A stretch of DNA of 64,000 nt from Silene conica (lineage: Eukaryota > Streptophyta > Magnoliopsida > Caryophyllales > Caryophyllaceae). The translations under genes and the position numbers were made by a program. Location of the stretch: the NCBI GenBank assembly GCA_029255685.2, contig CM055313.2, forward strand, positions 74,626,641-74,690,640. The letters run 5' to 3'. Below, in pieces: positions 49,212 to 63,000 of the stretch. Position 1 is the first letter of the stretch, and every line of letters starts with the position of its first letter. The notes under the pieces are model-generated. The model worked only from the letters and a program-made list of their open reading frames with translations. It made no database searches and was not told where the DNA came from.

Positions 49212-49930
49212 TAATTATCTTGTATCATAACCCAACATTTTGAGGAATGTTAACACAAGATTCCTAATTCTAAATGATACTTAGGTCGAAGTGTCGAACA
49301 CGTGGTAGGTCTTACAATGCTCATTAATGCTCTCCTTTTTATTAAACCAAATCATGTTCTATTACATTTTGTTTTGAAAATGTCGATTTAAAACCAAGTC
49401 AAAACTTGGACATTTTCTATGAATTTGAATATTTGCATGTCAGATCAACCTTGAAAATCAATCTACACTTATTAGATTAGGTCATTATTTACATGTCCAA
49501 CATTAAACATTATCGAGTATAAGTTTACGTTTTACCTTACCATTGGCTTTACATCAACAGTAGGTCTCTTGAGAGACCGCCTTTCAGTAAGCTGATTGAA
49601 AGACTATTGTACAAATTTAAGAAAAAGTGGTACTAAAAGTAATAAAATGGTTACAAATAATGATTTAACATGAAATGAGTACATTTAGTATGTAAATAAG
49701 TACGAAACTACTATGGTAGTATGGTACGATCAATGACAAAAGGGTCACAAAATACAAATAAAGAGGTACAAAAGAATGGTCTCTCAATCATTTATTGAAA
49801 GACCGTCTCTCTCAAGTTTTAGTGTTACACCAATAGTAAGCCTTCTAACACTCTACCCTTTGTTAACATTTTTTTTTTGTGCACTCTTCTATAGCAATGC
49901 ATACTATTTAGTTACTACAGTATTTAACAA
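49212..49930. repeat. Dispersed repeat interrupted by other sequence including a MITE
   Basis: 49215-49265 and 49845-49930 together match 31905-32045 (CATAACCCAACATTTTGAG, then GTGCACTCTTCTATAGCA). The roughly 580 bases between them, including the MITE at 49568, are absent from the first copy. Confidence 0.55.
49568..49816. mobile_element. MITE with CTTGAGAGA inverted ends
   Basis: 249 bp. The left end is CTTGAGAGACCGCCTTTCAG and the reversed right end CTTGAGAGAGACGGTCTTTC; the next bases also correspond (GTGATTGAAAGAC-like). Superfamily not assigned because no target duplication is clear. Confidence 0.55.
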
Positions 49931-50002
49931 CACAAAGTGATCAGAACAGAATTAAATAGTCATTTTAAAAAGAAACTTTTAAAACTATTGTGATGATATA
50001 TA

Positions 50003-50260
50003 CTCTCTCCATTCTTTTTATATCACCCTATTCCCCTTTTGGACACTATTCACAATCGAGTATTCAACGTCAGTTTTCTCTCAATCCGTTCACGGAAATA
50101 TATTCATGTGAGATCTTTTTTAATTTGTCTTGATAAGAGGATTAAGAATATCAAAATTTTATAATTTTTAGTAGTATATAGCTAAAGATATAATCGAAAC
50201 AAAATGAGTATTGACAAACGTGTATAAAGAAATGGGGTGATATAAAAAGAATGAAGGGAG
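50003..50260. mobile_element. Stowaway MITE
   Basis: 258 bp with ends CTCTCTCCATTCTTTTTATA...TATAAAAAGAATGAAGGGAG and TA on both sides. Internal sequence (TTTTCTCTCAATCCGT, TATATTCATGTG) is related to the Stowaway at 37516. Confidence 0.85.
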
Positions 50261-50262
50261 TA

Positions 50263-51070
50263 CTATATAGCGATATATACTCTGAAACCACATTACCTAT
50301 TTTGTTGGTAATTTCAAATTGTCCAAATTTGTTATTATTTTTTATTCTTTATAATTTGGTGGATTATTTTTTTTGTCTTTTTAAAGTAGTCTTAAAATAA
50401 AAAATTATATTTTTTCGTCGTGGTCATTTGTTTATTTTTGGACTAATTTAAGCAGTATTTATATTATACATCCAATGTATTACCATCAAATGTATAGCTA
50501 ATGAGCATTATAACAATTTTTTTAGTTTTGTATTAAAAATTACGAGATTTACTATGAAATTTTTGCGTTTATTCAGTTAACAAATATCAACCTCAACTTT
50601 TTTTGAAAATAATCAAAAACATTACATATAAGCTTAGCTATATCTGAGTTTTAACGAAAAAAAAATCTAACTTATAAATTTTAATAAGCTCAGAAAAAAA
50701 ACTCATATGCTAGAAAACAAATAAATTTCAAGGCAATAACTAATAAGTTAAGAGAAAATACACATATGTTCGTAGTACATCCGATTTTTTGCCGATATAA
50801 ATTTCTTTTTCTCTTAAATTGGATGTTTAATTATATATCGTCAAATTACTTCTCAAAATATTTCCAAAATAAAAAAAACATAAATAATTGAGTGATACTG
50901 CCACTACCAAAATAAAGCACTTCAACGAGATAACCAAATAAGCAACCCGGAGGAAGCACTATGAATAGTCCAGTTGAAGACCTAAGTTATAAAAACTCGA
51001 AATAAAGGGTTTAGGTATTCTCTAAAACCCTCCCCAGCTACTGTTCTCGCGCCTGTCAACGTATACCGCT
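50263..51070. promoter_or_regulatory. Upstream region of RRP5
   Basis: AT-rich with no gene. Just before the start codon, AAAGGGTTTAGG (51005-51016) and CTCTAAAACCCTCC (51020-51033) look like telo-box-related elements (AAACCCT core) common in plant ribosome-biogenesis promoters. The link is an inference from motif and gene class. Confidence 0.4.
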
Positions 51071-54000
51071 ATGGCGCCACCGTCCAACACCAAGAAGCGT
51101 AAATCATCCGAAACCGTAGTTAAATCCTCCTCCAAACCCGCTGTTCGTCCTCCTCCTCAATCTCAGCCTTTTCAATTGGACAATGATGTCGACTTTCCCC
51201 GAGGTTTTATTCTCAATTCATTTATTTTTCCGCTGTTTTTAGGGTTTTTTTTGATTGATCCTTGATTAATTTGATGCATTTTGGGGGTTTTGTTGGCAGG
51301 TGGGGGCAGTAAGTTGAGTAGAGGTGAAAGGGAGGAAGTTGAAGCTGAGGTTGATGCTGAATATGGTAATGTGATTGAAGATAAAAGGAATAAGAAGAAG
51401 GTGAAGGGGTCGAAAGCCGGAGGAGTTCGGAAGTCGAATGATGATGAGTTAGGTTCTCTTTTTGGGGAGGGTGTTACTGGTAAACTACCAAGGTTTGCTA
51501 ACAAAATTACGTTGAAGGTATCACTCTTTTATTATTCTCTTTGTTTCGCAGATATTTTTATTTATTTCTGTTCATATTGTCATTGTTTGATTCGATTAGA
51601 GGCCCTATTTAAGATTAGGGGGGCGTGTCTGAGACGGGGGTAATTGTTGGTGATGGAGGTTTGAAGTGAGGTAGGGTAATGGTTGGATTCATTGGAGCTA
51701 ATAGCACCGCGAGGATAATGCATTGCCCCAGTACCCCGAAAGCAAAAAAAGAGATATTTTAAAAAGTTACTAAATTTTCTCCATTGGGATTGGTAACGGG
51801 ATGGATGGAGTATGCATTATGCGATGGTAATGAAAACATTACACAATTCTAATGAAGCCGTTAGTGTCTTAGTGATGACCATTATGATCTATGCTACAAC
51901 TTAAATTGGGGTGATATGAGAAGCTCATGTTTTTATTTCAAGGTATAAATTTTTCAGGTCGGTTATGGAGCAAGTCTACTCTTTTGTGGTTATCTTATTG
52001 TTTGCTTTCATGGCACTACCTTGGTCCAAAGTTAACTTTCATATGACGATTTAGTTAGCTACCTATTTGACTGATAGGGTAATTAAAGAACATTATAGTA
52101 GTAGTCTTTGGTTGAATAGACGCTGTCAATATGAGGTGCAAACTCACCTTAATATGTAGTAAATTGTTGAAACTGGAAAGTTGACATACATTTGGCATGC
52201 CTAGTTGACGTATGACGTATCAAGAAGAAATGAGCTGGTTGATTTAATGAATTCACTTTAATGAATTAAAGTAGAGTTTCATGGTGTTTAGCATAGAAAC
52301 AGAGCTGGTCAATTTATTAAGAAGAAAAACTATTCCCTCTGGTTTGTACTTCAATTCATTTATTTTCATGGACTCCAGAACATCACAAGTAGAAAGGAGA
52401 TATATTAAGAACAAAGTTACTAAATTTTCTTTGTTTTGTGTGTACTCCAGAACATCTCTCCAGGAATGAAGTTATGGGGAGTGATTACTGAAGTTAATGA
52501 TAAAGACCTCGCAGTTACTCTTCCTGGTGGTTTACGCGGATTAGTTCGGGCAAGTGAAGCGGTCCAGTCTTCTGTACTGGATAAAAATAAGATGGTAGTT
52601 TTCCCCTATTTCCTGGTTTCTTCGACTATAATAATTATTTTATTTTATTTTATTTATTCATGGATGCCTGCTCTTGTAGATGCCGCTTTACCTAATGGCT
52701 TTTGTATGCTTATGTTAATGATTTGTTTTTTGTTTACTCACATTACACCAGGATGTAGAGTCTCATTTTCTCTCAAGCTTATTTCACGTTGGCCAGCTTG
52801 TATCTGGTATTGTGCTGCAAGTGGAGGATGACAAGAAAGAGTCGGGGAAAAGGAAGGTTTGGTTGTCATTACGACTTGCCTTGTTGCACAAGGGATACAC
52901 TTTGGATGCTGTTCAAGAAGGGATGGTATGCATTTTAAATTTCTAATATTCTATATGACTATGAGCTTGATAGATTTATGTATAAAGTGTTTCCCCCATA
53001 ATTTGGGGCCTCTGCTGTTTCTCTTTCATCAATGATGAGATTGATGACCACATTATCTCTGGTTTAGAATGTTTGGCCAGTTTCCTTAAGAGGTTTTTGA
53101 ATAAGAATAATTTCATCATGGGTCATCTAGCAATTCTCTGAGTTAATAAGGTTAGTTTATGTAAATCCAGTCCCCTTATTCGCTATCGATGGCCGTCGTT
53201 GAGGAACTATGGTAATGTTATTGGTAGTCTCAATCAAATTAGAACACATTTCCTCTCTGTAGAGAATCTAAATGTCTTCTGTCTACTAATACTTGTCCTT
53301 TTTTGATTTAAAAGTTTTGTTATACATCTCACCACTTATCAAACGTTTGATCGACCATACATATTGCATCAGTTCATCTGTTTATTTGTCTTATAATATT
53401 GTTCTGTCTTTTTTGTTTGAAGTGATATGATCTTAAAAGATCCCTTTCCGCTTATCAATCTTACATTGTGTATCAGGTTATGTCTGCTTATGTGAAAAGT
53501 ATTGAAGATCATGGTTATATTCTTGACTTTGGAGTGCCTTCTTTTACTGGTTTTATGCCAAAGCAAGGTGACAAAGGTTGGTCTTATGGCTTTTTATTAC
53601 TTGTTTTATACTTGAATCAGCCAAAAGAGAAGGCGGTGTCCTGTCCCATTTCCTAAATTTTAGTGTGTGGAATCTATGATTAATATCTCTTCTCGTTTTG
53701 CGATGCGGTCATTATATATCAATGTCATAATAGATTTTGTATTCTATTTTTGTCTTTTGTTAAATCTTAGCCCCTTCGTTCGAGCCAATTCCACACGTTT
53801 ATCAATGTATTTGAATTTTATTATAATCAAATATATGTAATGGGTTGAATTTTGTCGTGCCAACGGCAGCTTTAACGTTACATGATGAATTAGCTGCCGA
53901 GCTAGAATTTACCTTAATATTTTGGGATTAAAATTTATTCTTATATGTAGTTACTCCTGAAGGTGACATTTTTATAGGTACTAAAGGTGTCATTTGTTAT

Positions 54001-57000
54001 ATATCTTTGAATTGTAATAGAGAATATGTAATACTTTTTAACGGGCTGGTGGCAGCCAGGAAGCTGGGACACGCCTCCGAGCCAGCATCCCAGTGTTGGA
54101 GGCTCTGTCTGAAACCCGTGGGCACATGACAAAATGTTTCGGACACCTATAAAACCGTGCCTGGTTTTTTTAATTTATATGAACACATCCCGGCGCCTTG
54201 TGTTGACTTGTTTAGATTACATGGTTCTGAATCGTCACCTCTGTTTTTCCTCACTTCCTCACGAACTAGTACCTACTACCTACACCATGGAGATGACAAA
54301 AAGTAGAGCCAAATGCTCGAAAATAACATAATAACTACAATTATAAAACTACTAAGGCCCTATTCTTTTTGGCTTAATTTCAGCTCCTTTCAATTTTGCT
54401 TGGCTATGTTCCGTTGAGTTTTATTTACGTTCAATCAATTATGTCCAATTAATCTCTTCACAAAATTAACTTTTAATTCAACTAAATTCACTTTATCTGA
54501 GTTCCACTCAATTTAGTTCAATTAAGCTCTATTCCAATTAATTCAATTGAACTCGTGTTTTAGCCGAAAAGAGTAGGGCCTAATTACTATTTACATTATA
54601 CTATAGCTAGTTGACGCTATAACCACACAAAATAGGACTGAAGAACTAATTATATTATAATACTAACTATTTGAGTTTGTAAGATTTGATGTTTGATTTG
54701 AGTTTATAGGACTTTAATGCTTGTTTTGTTATGTTAAGGCATTATGGTCTTATACGGACAAAATTTTATATGTTAAATATAGAAGACTTAAAATTCCCTT
54801 TATCTCAATATGTACGGAGTATATTGACGTTTTTTGCGCCCGTGTCTCGCAAAATTTGGAGTGACATATCACATGTGCGTATCCGTATTGGTGCTACCGA
54901 ACTTTCAAGCGATCAGGATGGTGGTGTTTCTGTGAAGGATATTAAGTTTCATTATACTCCCTCTTTTTCACTATAATCTTCCTCCTGTCCATTTTAAGTA
55001 TATTCACTATGATCTTCATCTTTCCTTTTTTGACAAAAAAATGTATGGCTAGTATTATCTCATCTGCTACCCTACATATCGTCCTTTAGTACACATATAG
55101 CCCTTCCCTAAAATATTGCAACCCAAAGTATAGGAAAATCATAGTGAAATGTGGGAGTATCTTGTAAGTTTTCTGTAATTTTAGATTTAAATGTTCTGAT
55201 AAGAGTTAGAGGTGTCATGTTTATTGTTTAGATATAGCTGCTCAATTTTAAGTTCATTCAACATTATAAGGCTTTTATATCAGCAAGGAACATGCAAACA
55301 TTGAGATATTGTATCAGTATGCTGTACCTCGGAAGGTAAAGGATACGTCAGTATTGTTTTCTAACTTAAATGTGCTGTTTCATTTAGTTTGCAGAAGATT
55401 TTTTGTAACTATTAGTTTCTTGTGGCTCTTCATTAAATTGAATTTTTTTTTTCTTTCTGTAGATGCAAGTGAGGCTAAGGTGCTTGTAGGGCAGCTTATT
55501 CAGGGGGTTGTCAAGAATGTAGATAAAACTCGCAAAGTTCTTTATTTGACTTCTGATACAAGTTTGGTGTCCAAATGTGTGGTAAGCCGCTTTTCAAATT
55601 GATAAATCTGCTGTTATATTTTTTTGTGAGTTACCTTGTAGTGAACTATTTTTTCTAAAACATGCAGACCAAGGACCTGAAGGGTTTCTCACTTGATCTT
55701 CTTGTCCCTGGAATGATGGTGAATGCTCGAATACAGGCTACACTTGAGAACGGGATCATGCTATCATTTTTAACTTATTTCACTGGAACTGTATGTGTTA
55801 TGTATTTTTTGTCTATTCTAGCGTCTCAAGAACTAGTGGACTATTATATTGTCTAATACACATTCTCTAAATTGTACAGGTTGATATATTCCACTTGAAA
55901 AATGAACTTCACTCCTCTGACTGGAAGAAGCAGTATGACAAAAATATGAAGGTCAGACAATTTGGAAATTCTAAGAAATTTGTTGTTTCATCCTTTTTTC
56001 CTCGTTGCTTGCTTTCTTTATTTTCTTGCCTTTTATATAGTTTCTCTCAGTTGTGAGATTCAGATTCCAATCTCTAACGATGGCTCATCCTCTAAGACAT
56101 TCTCCGCCCCTTTGATTGGTGCGTGCATAGATACTCCCTCCGATTATTAAGAATTGCCCCATATTTCTTTTTTACCTATTCACTAGGACTGCCTCATTTC
56201 CATTTTAAGCATGTTTTTGTTAGGAAAGCACCCTATTTTATTGGTAGGACTCACCACCCCATCACAACCCTAATCCTTTTGCAAAAAGCAGTTTGAGCAT
56301 TCTCAAAGAATCGGAGGTAGTATGATTGTACCATGTTGTGCAGTTCACTTACATTGTGATATTGTGTAAGCTGTTATGATTTTAAAATTTTGACCCCTTC
56401 AAAAAAAAATAAGTCTCTGATGATGATGATGATGATGACCCCTTCAAAAATATAATATCGCAGCTGGATCTCATTGGGTTTTGCCACTTATGTTAATCTC
56501 ATGTATAATAGATTATCTAATGTGTCTTTTTTGTTTTGTTGATTAACTAGATGCTTTATTGAATCGACCCTCTTGTTTTGCAGGTCAATGCTCGTATTCT
56601 CTTTGTCGATCCTTCTACAAGGGCAGTTGGTTTAACTATGAACCCTCATCTCCTTCTCAACAAGGCCCCTCCTGTGGTGTGTTGCTTATACTATATCTAA
56701 GCTACTGTCGAACAATTATCTAATCATGTGCGTTCTTTCTGTTGGAAACAAAGTCAAGCTTGTATGGGGTGGTGTACCATAAAACATGCTTCTTACTGTG
56801 GAATCGTACTATGTATTCGTAAGCCCTTATGACCACCCCTCGATAATGAACAGGGGGATCTTCATCCCCTCTTCTTAGGAGATAATGTCGCCTCATGTGA
56901 CTCCCAACAATGAAAGAATGAGCCTCTGTGTAATGAAGCTTGCTGAAAAACTCATCAGAACCTATGTTACTCCGACACTTCGCTTAACTGCCGTGTCGCG

Positions 57001-60000
57001 TGTCAGACACGACACGACACGACACTTCGACACTTCAATTTAGACTATGAAATAGGAAAATTCACCCAAAATAGCCGTGTCCGACATGCCGACACGTGTC
57101 GGACACCGACACGTGTTGGCGTGTCTGAGTAACACTGATCAGAACAAATCTTTATCACGAAGAGCATATGGTAGGTCTTGTGTGAGAAATAGGAGAGAGT
57201 GCGTGAGTATATGGAACTGTGTTTTTTGTTTTTTCCCAATATTAAACTTAAAACAAAAAATTCTAAAATTTACACCAACTTCTGTTTTCTATAGTTTTCT
57301 AAAAAAAGGCATTAATGTTTTTTTAATTTAGAATTATATTCCCCAGAGAAAATGTGGGTTTATATGACAAAATCCTTGTTGGAAATGTGATTGGTGAAAA
57401 TTGGTAAGTTGAGGGAGAAGTGATGGAAGATAGTGTGAAGACAGGTAGAAAATCAATTTTGTGGATGGCCAAAGTGATTCCTAAATTTTTGGTGTTTTAA
57501 ACTAGGGACGTTGTTGGTGTTGATTCATCTTTTTAATAATCCGAATTTCGTACTCATAATTTACAAATGAGTACCTCTCCGTTTTCACTGTTGTGCATTT
57601 ATGTAGCTTTTCTTGTGTAGATGAGGGATTTTGCCTTTCCTGTTGTATTTGAAACTGTCCCTTTATTATTTAATTTATTTTGGTCTATTGGAATAAAGCA
57701 AAGTGGCTCACTAAGCTGGCTACTCTTCCTTCTATTGTAAAGGCTGCGTACATCGACACCCCCCTATTCCGACGCTGGGGTAATGTTTTTGTTGTTGATT
57801 GTCTATTGTTCACCTCTCATCAGTAATCTTTTCTTATTCATACTCTGCTTGTTTTGTCATTTCTTTACATCTAAATTTTGCCAGTGGGAATCAGTTTCAT
57901 CGATTTACGGTAGAATAGATTTTATTATTGATGACTGCTGATCTTGTTATGCATGCCTAAGTGTAAAGTATTATTTTGTGATTAATGTACAGTTCACACC
58001 TTGTTTGATAGAGTTTTATATCTGAATGCATAAGTATAAAAGTATTATTTTGTGATTAATGTACAGTTTACACCTTGTTTGATAGAGTTTTATATCTGAT
58101 ATGCAGCTAGTAAAGACAGGAGAAATATATGATAAAGCCAAAATTATCAGAATTGACAAGCAATGGGGCCTTTTGCTTGCAGTTCCAAACTGCCCAGATT
58201 CCCCTGTCGATGCCACTCCTGCATATGTGACGGTATGCATTTTCGCAGTTCCATATATTTTTTGTGATACATACTTTTTTTGTTGTTGTTGATCTCAATA
58301 ATTATCCGTGGTTGCAGGTTTCTGATGTATCTGATACTGAAGTCGCTAATCTGGAGAAGAAGTTTAAGGAAGGGAGTGTTGTTCGAGCAAGAATACTCGG
58401 TTTTAGGCACATGGAGGGCCTTGCAATGAGTGTTCTTAAGGTCTGATCTTTTCTCGTTTCTTTTTGGTATTCCCCTTTCACAGTTTCTCATTTAATTTAG
58501 AAAAGAGTAGTGATTTTTTTTGTATTATTAAATGCTGAAGTTTTATGCATGAAGTGTTCTCCTTTTGAGGAGTTATAGTTGCTATCCTATTTTCACGAGC
58601 CTTCTTTTTGTGAAGAAAGACCTCTTTGAGGTATTGAGTTAATGCTCTTTCTTGAGTTTTATCTTGATGACCTTAGATTTTCAATTTCCAGCTTCTTCAG
58701 CAGAATTTTTCCTGGAGATATATTTAGTGCTTTCATTTACCATGACCAGCCCTTCAGCTCTAGTTAAAAGAAACCAGCGAAAAATGAGATTATACAGATG
58801 AAAGCATAAGGTCTAAGTTTTGTCAATCACATGGGTAACGGATAAGAAGACAAGCATTACTGAGAAGAGAACGACCTCGCCATTTTTTATATAGATTATC
58901 TGAAATATGCGCAGCTTAATCATGTAAATGAATTTATAGGTTGGACAATCATGGTTTATTAAGGGATTTAGATTAGATTCTTGCCCTAGACACTGCAAAT
59001 TTGATTGTTAGTTTGCTAGTTTAACTAATTTTTCATTTCTTCCTTTGAAACAGGCTAGTGCATTTGAAGGTGCAGTTTTCACCCATGCAGATGTTAAGCC
59101 AGGTATGGTGGTGAAAGCTAAAGTTATTGATGTCAAAAGCGTTGGTGCTACTGTGCAATTCCCAAGTGGTGTCAAGGCACTTTGTCCCTCACAACACATG
59201 TCAGAATTAGAGGTCCAGCGTCCCCGGAAAAAATTTAAGGTAAATTATGGTTTCTTCAAGTTGTTATGGTTTGGGGATGATGCACTTGCCCTTACCATTG
59301 CTGGCAGTATAATACTGTTGGAACATTTATTGTTTTATTTATGTAATTAATTTAAATTATGCCTTGTTAAACTAACCAATCATCATGTTGAACATGATCT
59401 CCCATTTCAAAGGGCCAAAAGATTCACTATTTTTTCGCGTTCTGGTGCTGTAGAATAAAGCAAAATGTCTTTTAAACTGGTTCTGGTGGTTATATTGTGA
59501 AGGACATTGATCTAATGCTATTTTTAACGCTGTTTCTATTTTATCGTTGGTCACTCCAAAAGTGACCTCTATTTGTTTTTGACATAAGTGGTAGCCTTTG
59601 AAATATAGGGTATGGTGCCAATGGTGGTGGTTGTTTATGTTGTTGTACTGTGCTTACCCGAACTTGACTTTTTATCCTTGTATGATAAAGCGTCGAAATA
59701 TGACCTGTGTTAGAGAGAGACCACTTCAAGTGTGTTTTTTTATGTCGTAATGTGTAATAATGTAAAACCTTATATTGTGTTGCGATATACTTCCTATGTC
59801 ACTGCACTCTTATCTTCAAGGAGACTGCAGACATTAGAGGCTTATTGAATTCAATGATTCTGTTCAGGTTGGAGCTGACTTAGAGTTTCGTGTCCTGGGA
59901 TGCAAATCAAAAAGAATAACTGTTACGCATAAGAAAACACTTGTAAGTTTGTAGTTATTTTTTCTTGTATGGTTGATGTGGACGCCAGTTTGATTTCCAT

Positions 60001-63000
60001 TGATGCTATCTCATGTTCAACTTGTTGAACAATTGAAAAGTCCTCCTATTGCATGACCGGGCAGTTATCTTCGTTTTCTGTTAAGTTCAGGGAAGGTCTT
60101 AATGCATTTTGTTACTGTTGGCACACCTAAATGATAAATGCGATTCTTATGGTGTCTTATGGTCAAGTGTATTCATATATCATATTGTTATGTTAACTAT
60201 GTTCTTCATGTGCGGTCGTGGATCTCTATCCTGTAACTATAGTTTTTGGGGTATCCTTTTGTGATGTTTTAACTCTGCCAATGTTAGGGAGAGGTATCCT
60301 TTTGTTTTACATAGCATTTTATCTAATTATTTGCTGTACTTCTATTTCCATGTTCCACTCTTACATGATCACTTAATGTATTATTATTATGATTTCAGGT
60401 CAAATCAAAGCTTGGGATTCTAAGTTCTTATACTGATGCAACTGAACAATTTATTACCCATGGCTGGATAACGAAGATAGAGATAGATCGATGTTTTGTC
60501 CAATTTTACAATGGAGTGAAAGGAATTGTTCCAAGGTCAATCCTTCTTTATTTGCATTTCAATGGTGTTCTGTTGGTAGTCTCTCAACAACATGATTATG
60601 TGTAGTTCAATTCATCGAAGAAGGTTTAAAATTTAATTTGGCTTGGTCGATGCCGGATTCGGGCTATATTGCACTTGACAAGATTTCGGGACCAAAGCTG
60701 AAACCAATCATGGTTGACAATTGTACTAATCTATGTCTTATTATATACTCCCTGTCTCCCTCCCATTAAGTAGAAATATAGCATTTGCTTTTACCCCCAA
60801 AATATTAAGACAAGTGTGCAGAATGCATCAATCTTGTTGACTAAAATACCCATCCTTACATCACCCACAAATCCTACATTCCTACTCTTATCACCCACTT
60901 CGCCCCAACCCCTTATCCTCCACCAGCAGCCCCCAAACCCTTGACCCCTACCACGGGTGTGGGGAACCGACGCCTCATCGTCGACAAGGTTCTAAAACTG
61001 CTGAGTCACCACTAACGGCATGTTAGAATTTGTGACATTGCCATGGTAGATGCATCACCCTGTTCACCACTTTCTTCCACACATCTCCCAAGCCACACAA
61101 CACTACCCTCCACTGTGTGAGTGTGTGCTATGTAGATCTATGTATTTTAAAACTACATCGTACTACCAAAACCCAAAACCCAAAACCCAAAACCCAAAAC
61201 CCCTATCATCGACATCCACCATCCTAGATCTAGGGTTTTTGACCGTCACCGTCTTTCCCTCGATTTTAACATTGATGGTGGTGGTGATATGGTGGGACCG
61301 GAGGACACGGGTATATGCTAGGTCAGTTGGTGTAATGGTAGGGTTGATGGCGAAGGTGGAGGTGGAGATTGCGTTGAGATGGTGACAGAGGTGGGTGAGG
61401 TGGTGAATGGCGATGGACAGAGTGGTCATGGATGGTGATGAAATTTATTTTTGGTGTTGGGATCAGAATTGAGATAAGTGAGAAGGGTAGGAGAGGGTAT
61501 CTGGTTATGACTAGTGACTTGTGAGGGTGCGGTAAGTGTAAAAGGGCATATGGGTCTTTTAGGGTGTGTTTGGATAGAAGGTTTTGGAGGGAAAAGAAAG
61601 GGAGGGAGAGTAAGGGATTTAGAATCTCTTGTTTGGATAACAAATAAGGGTGGAAAAGAAATAGAGGGGGAGAGATTTGGAGGGATCCATTTTCTCCCCT
61701 TCAAGACAAATCAAAATCTCTCCATAATAGGAGAGATTTGGAAAGAAATGGTATCCGAACACCCATAATTCATTTCCCCTCCCCTTCCTTCCCCTCCCTT
61801 TCTCTTCCCTCCTTCTCCCTCCCCTCCCTTTCCCTCCATTTTTGTTATCCAAGCACACCCTTAGAGATATGATATGAAATCAGTGAATGAGCTGAAAATG
61901 GAAAGTGATATGAATCCAGTGAATGGGAGGAAGTATTTTCTTTTGGCGAATAACGAAAAAAATACGATGGGTCTGGCTGTAGTTGTTCGGTCTTCTATGT
62001 AGCTGTTCTTAATAACTCTTTGCTTAAGTTTTCTTTACCTTTGGTCCTTAATGTGTTTCAACCTTCAACCATCTCTGAGATCTTGCTGTCTTCTTTGTCA
62101 CTTGACTATTTGGATTTATTTGGTAGATTACTTTTTTGGATTATTTATAATATAATATTTGGTTCAACAGGTCTGAACTCGGTTTAGAGCCAGGTTGTGA
62201 TCCAAGCACGAGATACCATGTTGGGCAAGTGGTGAAATGCAGAGTAACAAGTTCTATTCGTGCTGCACATCATATAAATCTCAGTTTTATTATCTCGCCA
62301 CCCAAGATTTCTGAGGCTGACATGGTCAAGTTGGGTAGTATAGTTTCTGCAGTTGTTGAGTTTGTTATGCCAAACGCCATATTATTACATGTTAAAGTGA
62401 AAGGGAACATTAAGGGTACTTTGTTGACGGAACACTTGGCTGATCATCAGGGACAAGCTTCTCAGTTAAAGTCAGCATTAAGGCCTGGGTATGTGTTTTC
62501 TGAGCTACTGGTTCTAGATATGGAAGGAAACAATTTAATTCTCAGTGCAAAGCACTCTCTAATTCATGCCAGTCCACCGCTGCCTGCTGACATTACTCAG
62601 ATATCTTTGAATTCTGTGATAAATGGTTATGTGTGTAATTTGATTGAGACTGGATGCTTTGTCCGATTTCTCGGGCGCTTGACTGGTTTCTCTCCAAAGA
62701 AAAATACCCTTGACGACCGAAATGTCGACATTTCTGACGCTTTTTATGTTGGGCAATCTGTCCGGTGCAATATTACCGACATCGATCGTAAAAGTAGCCG
62801 TATATCACTGTCACTGAAGCAGTCTTCTTGCTCGTCAAATGATATCTCATTCCTTCGGTCGTTTTTCCTCATAGAGAGCAAGATTGCTGAATTGCAAGTC
62901 TCTGATTTGAACTCTGAGCTCGGTTGGCTGCAGGCTTTCAGTCTTGGTAGTGTTGTGGAGGGTAAAATTAGTGACATAAAGGACGTTGGAGTTGTTGTTA

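Larger units (their letters stand above)
60748..61933. mobile_element. Stowaway-like border pair enclosing about 1.2 kb in RRP5 intron 14 (candidate)
   Basis: The left end CTCCCTGTCTCCCTCCCATT and the reversed right end CTTCCTCCCATTCACTGG share CTCCCATT, with TA on both sides. It would enclose the Harbinger-like MITE at 61562. The inverted match is short and the span long for Stowaway, so this is tentative. Confidence 0.3.

Noticed and set aside
53965-54170. Possible SINE or MITE in RRP5 intron 5 (TTTATAGGT...ACCTATAAA borders, GC-rich middle)
   Set aside because: The inverted match is short and irregular, no target duplication is clear, and pol III A and B boxes are not convincing. Left unclassified.
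61167-61204. Interstitial telomere
   Set aside because: The unit is AAAACCC, not the plant AAACCCT, and only five copies occur.
61050-61704. Several ORFs of 80-110 aa on both strands
   Set aside because: They lie in RRP5 intron 14, over the AAAACCC microsatellite and the purine-rich MITE.
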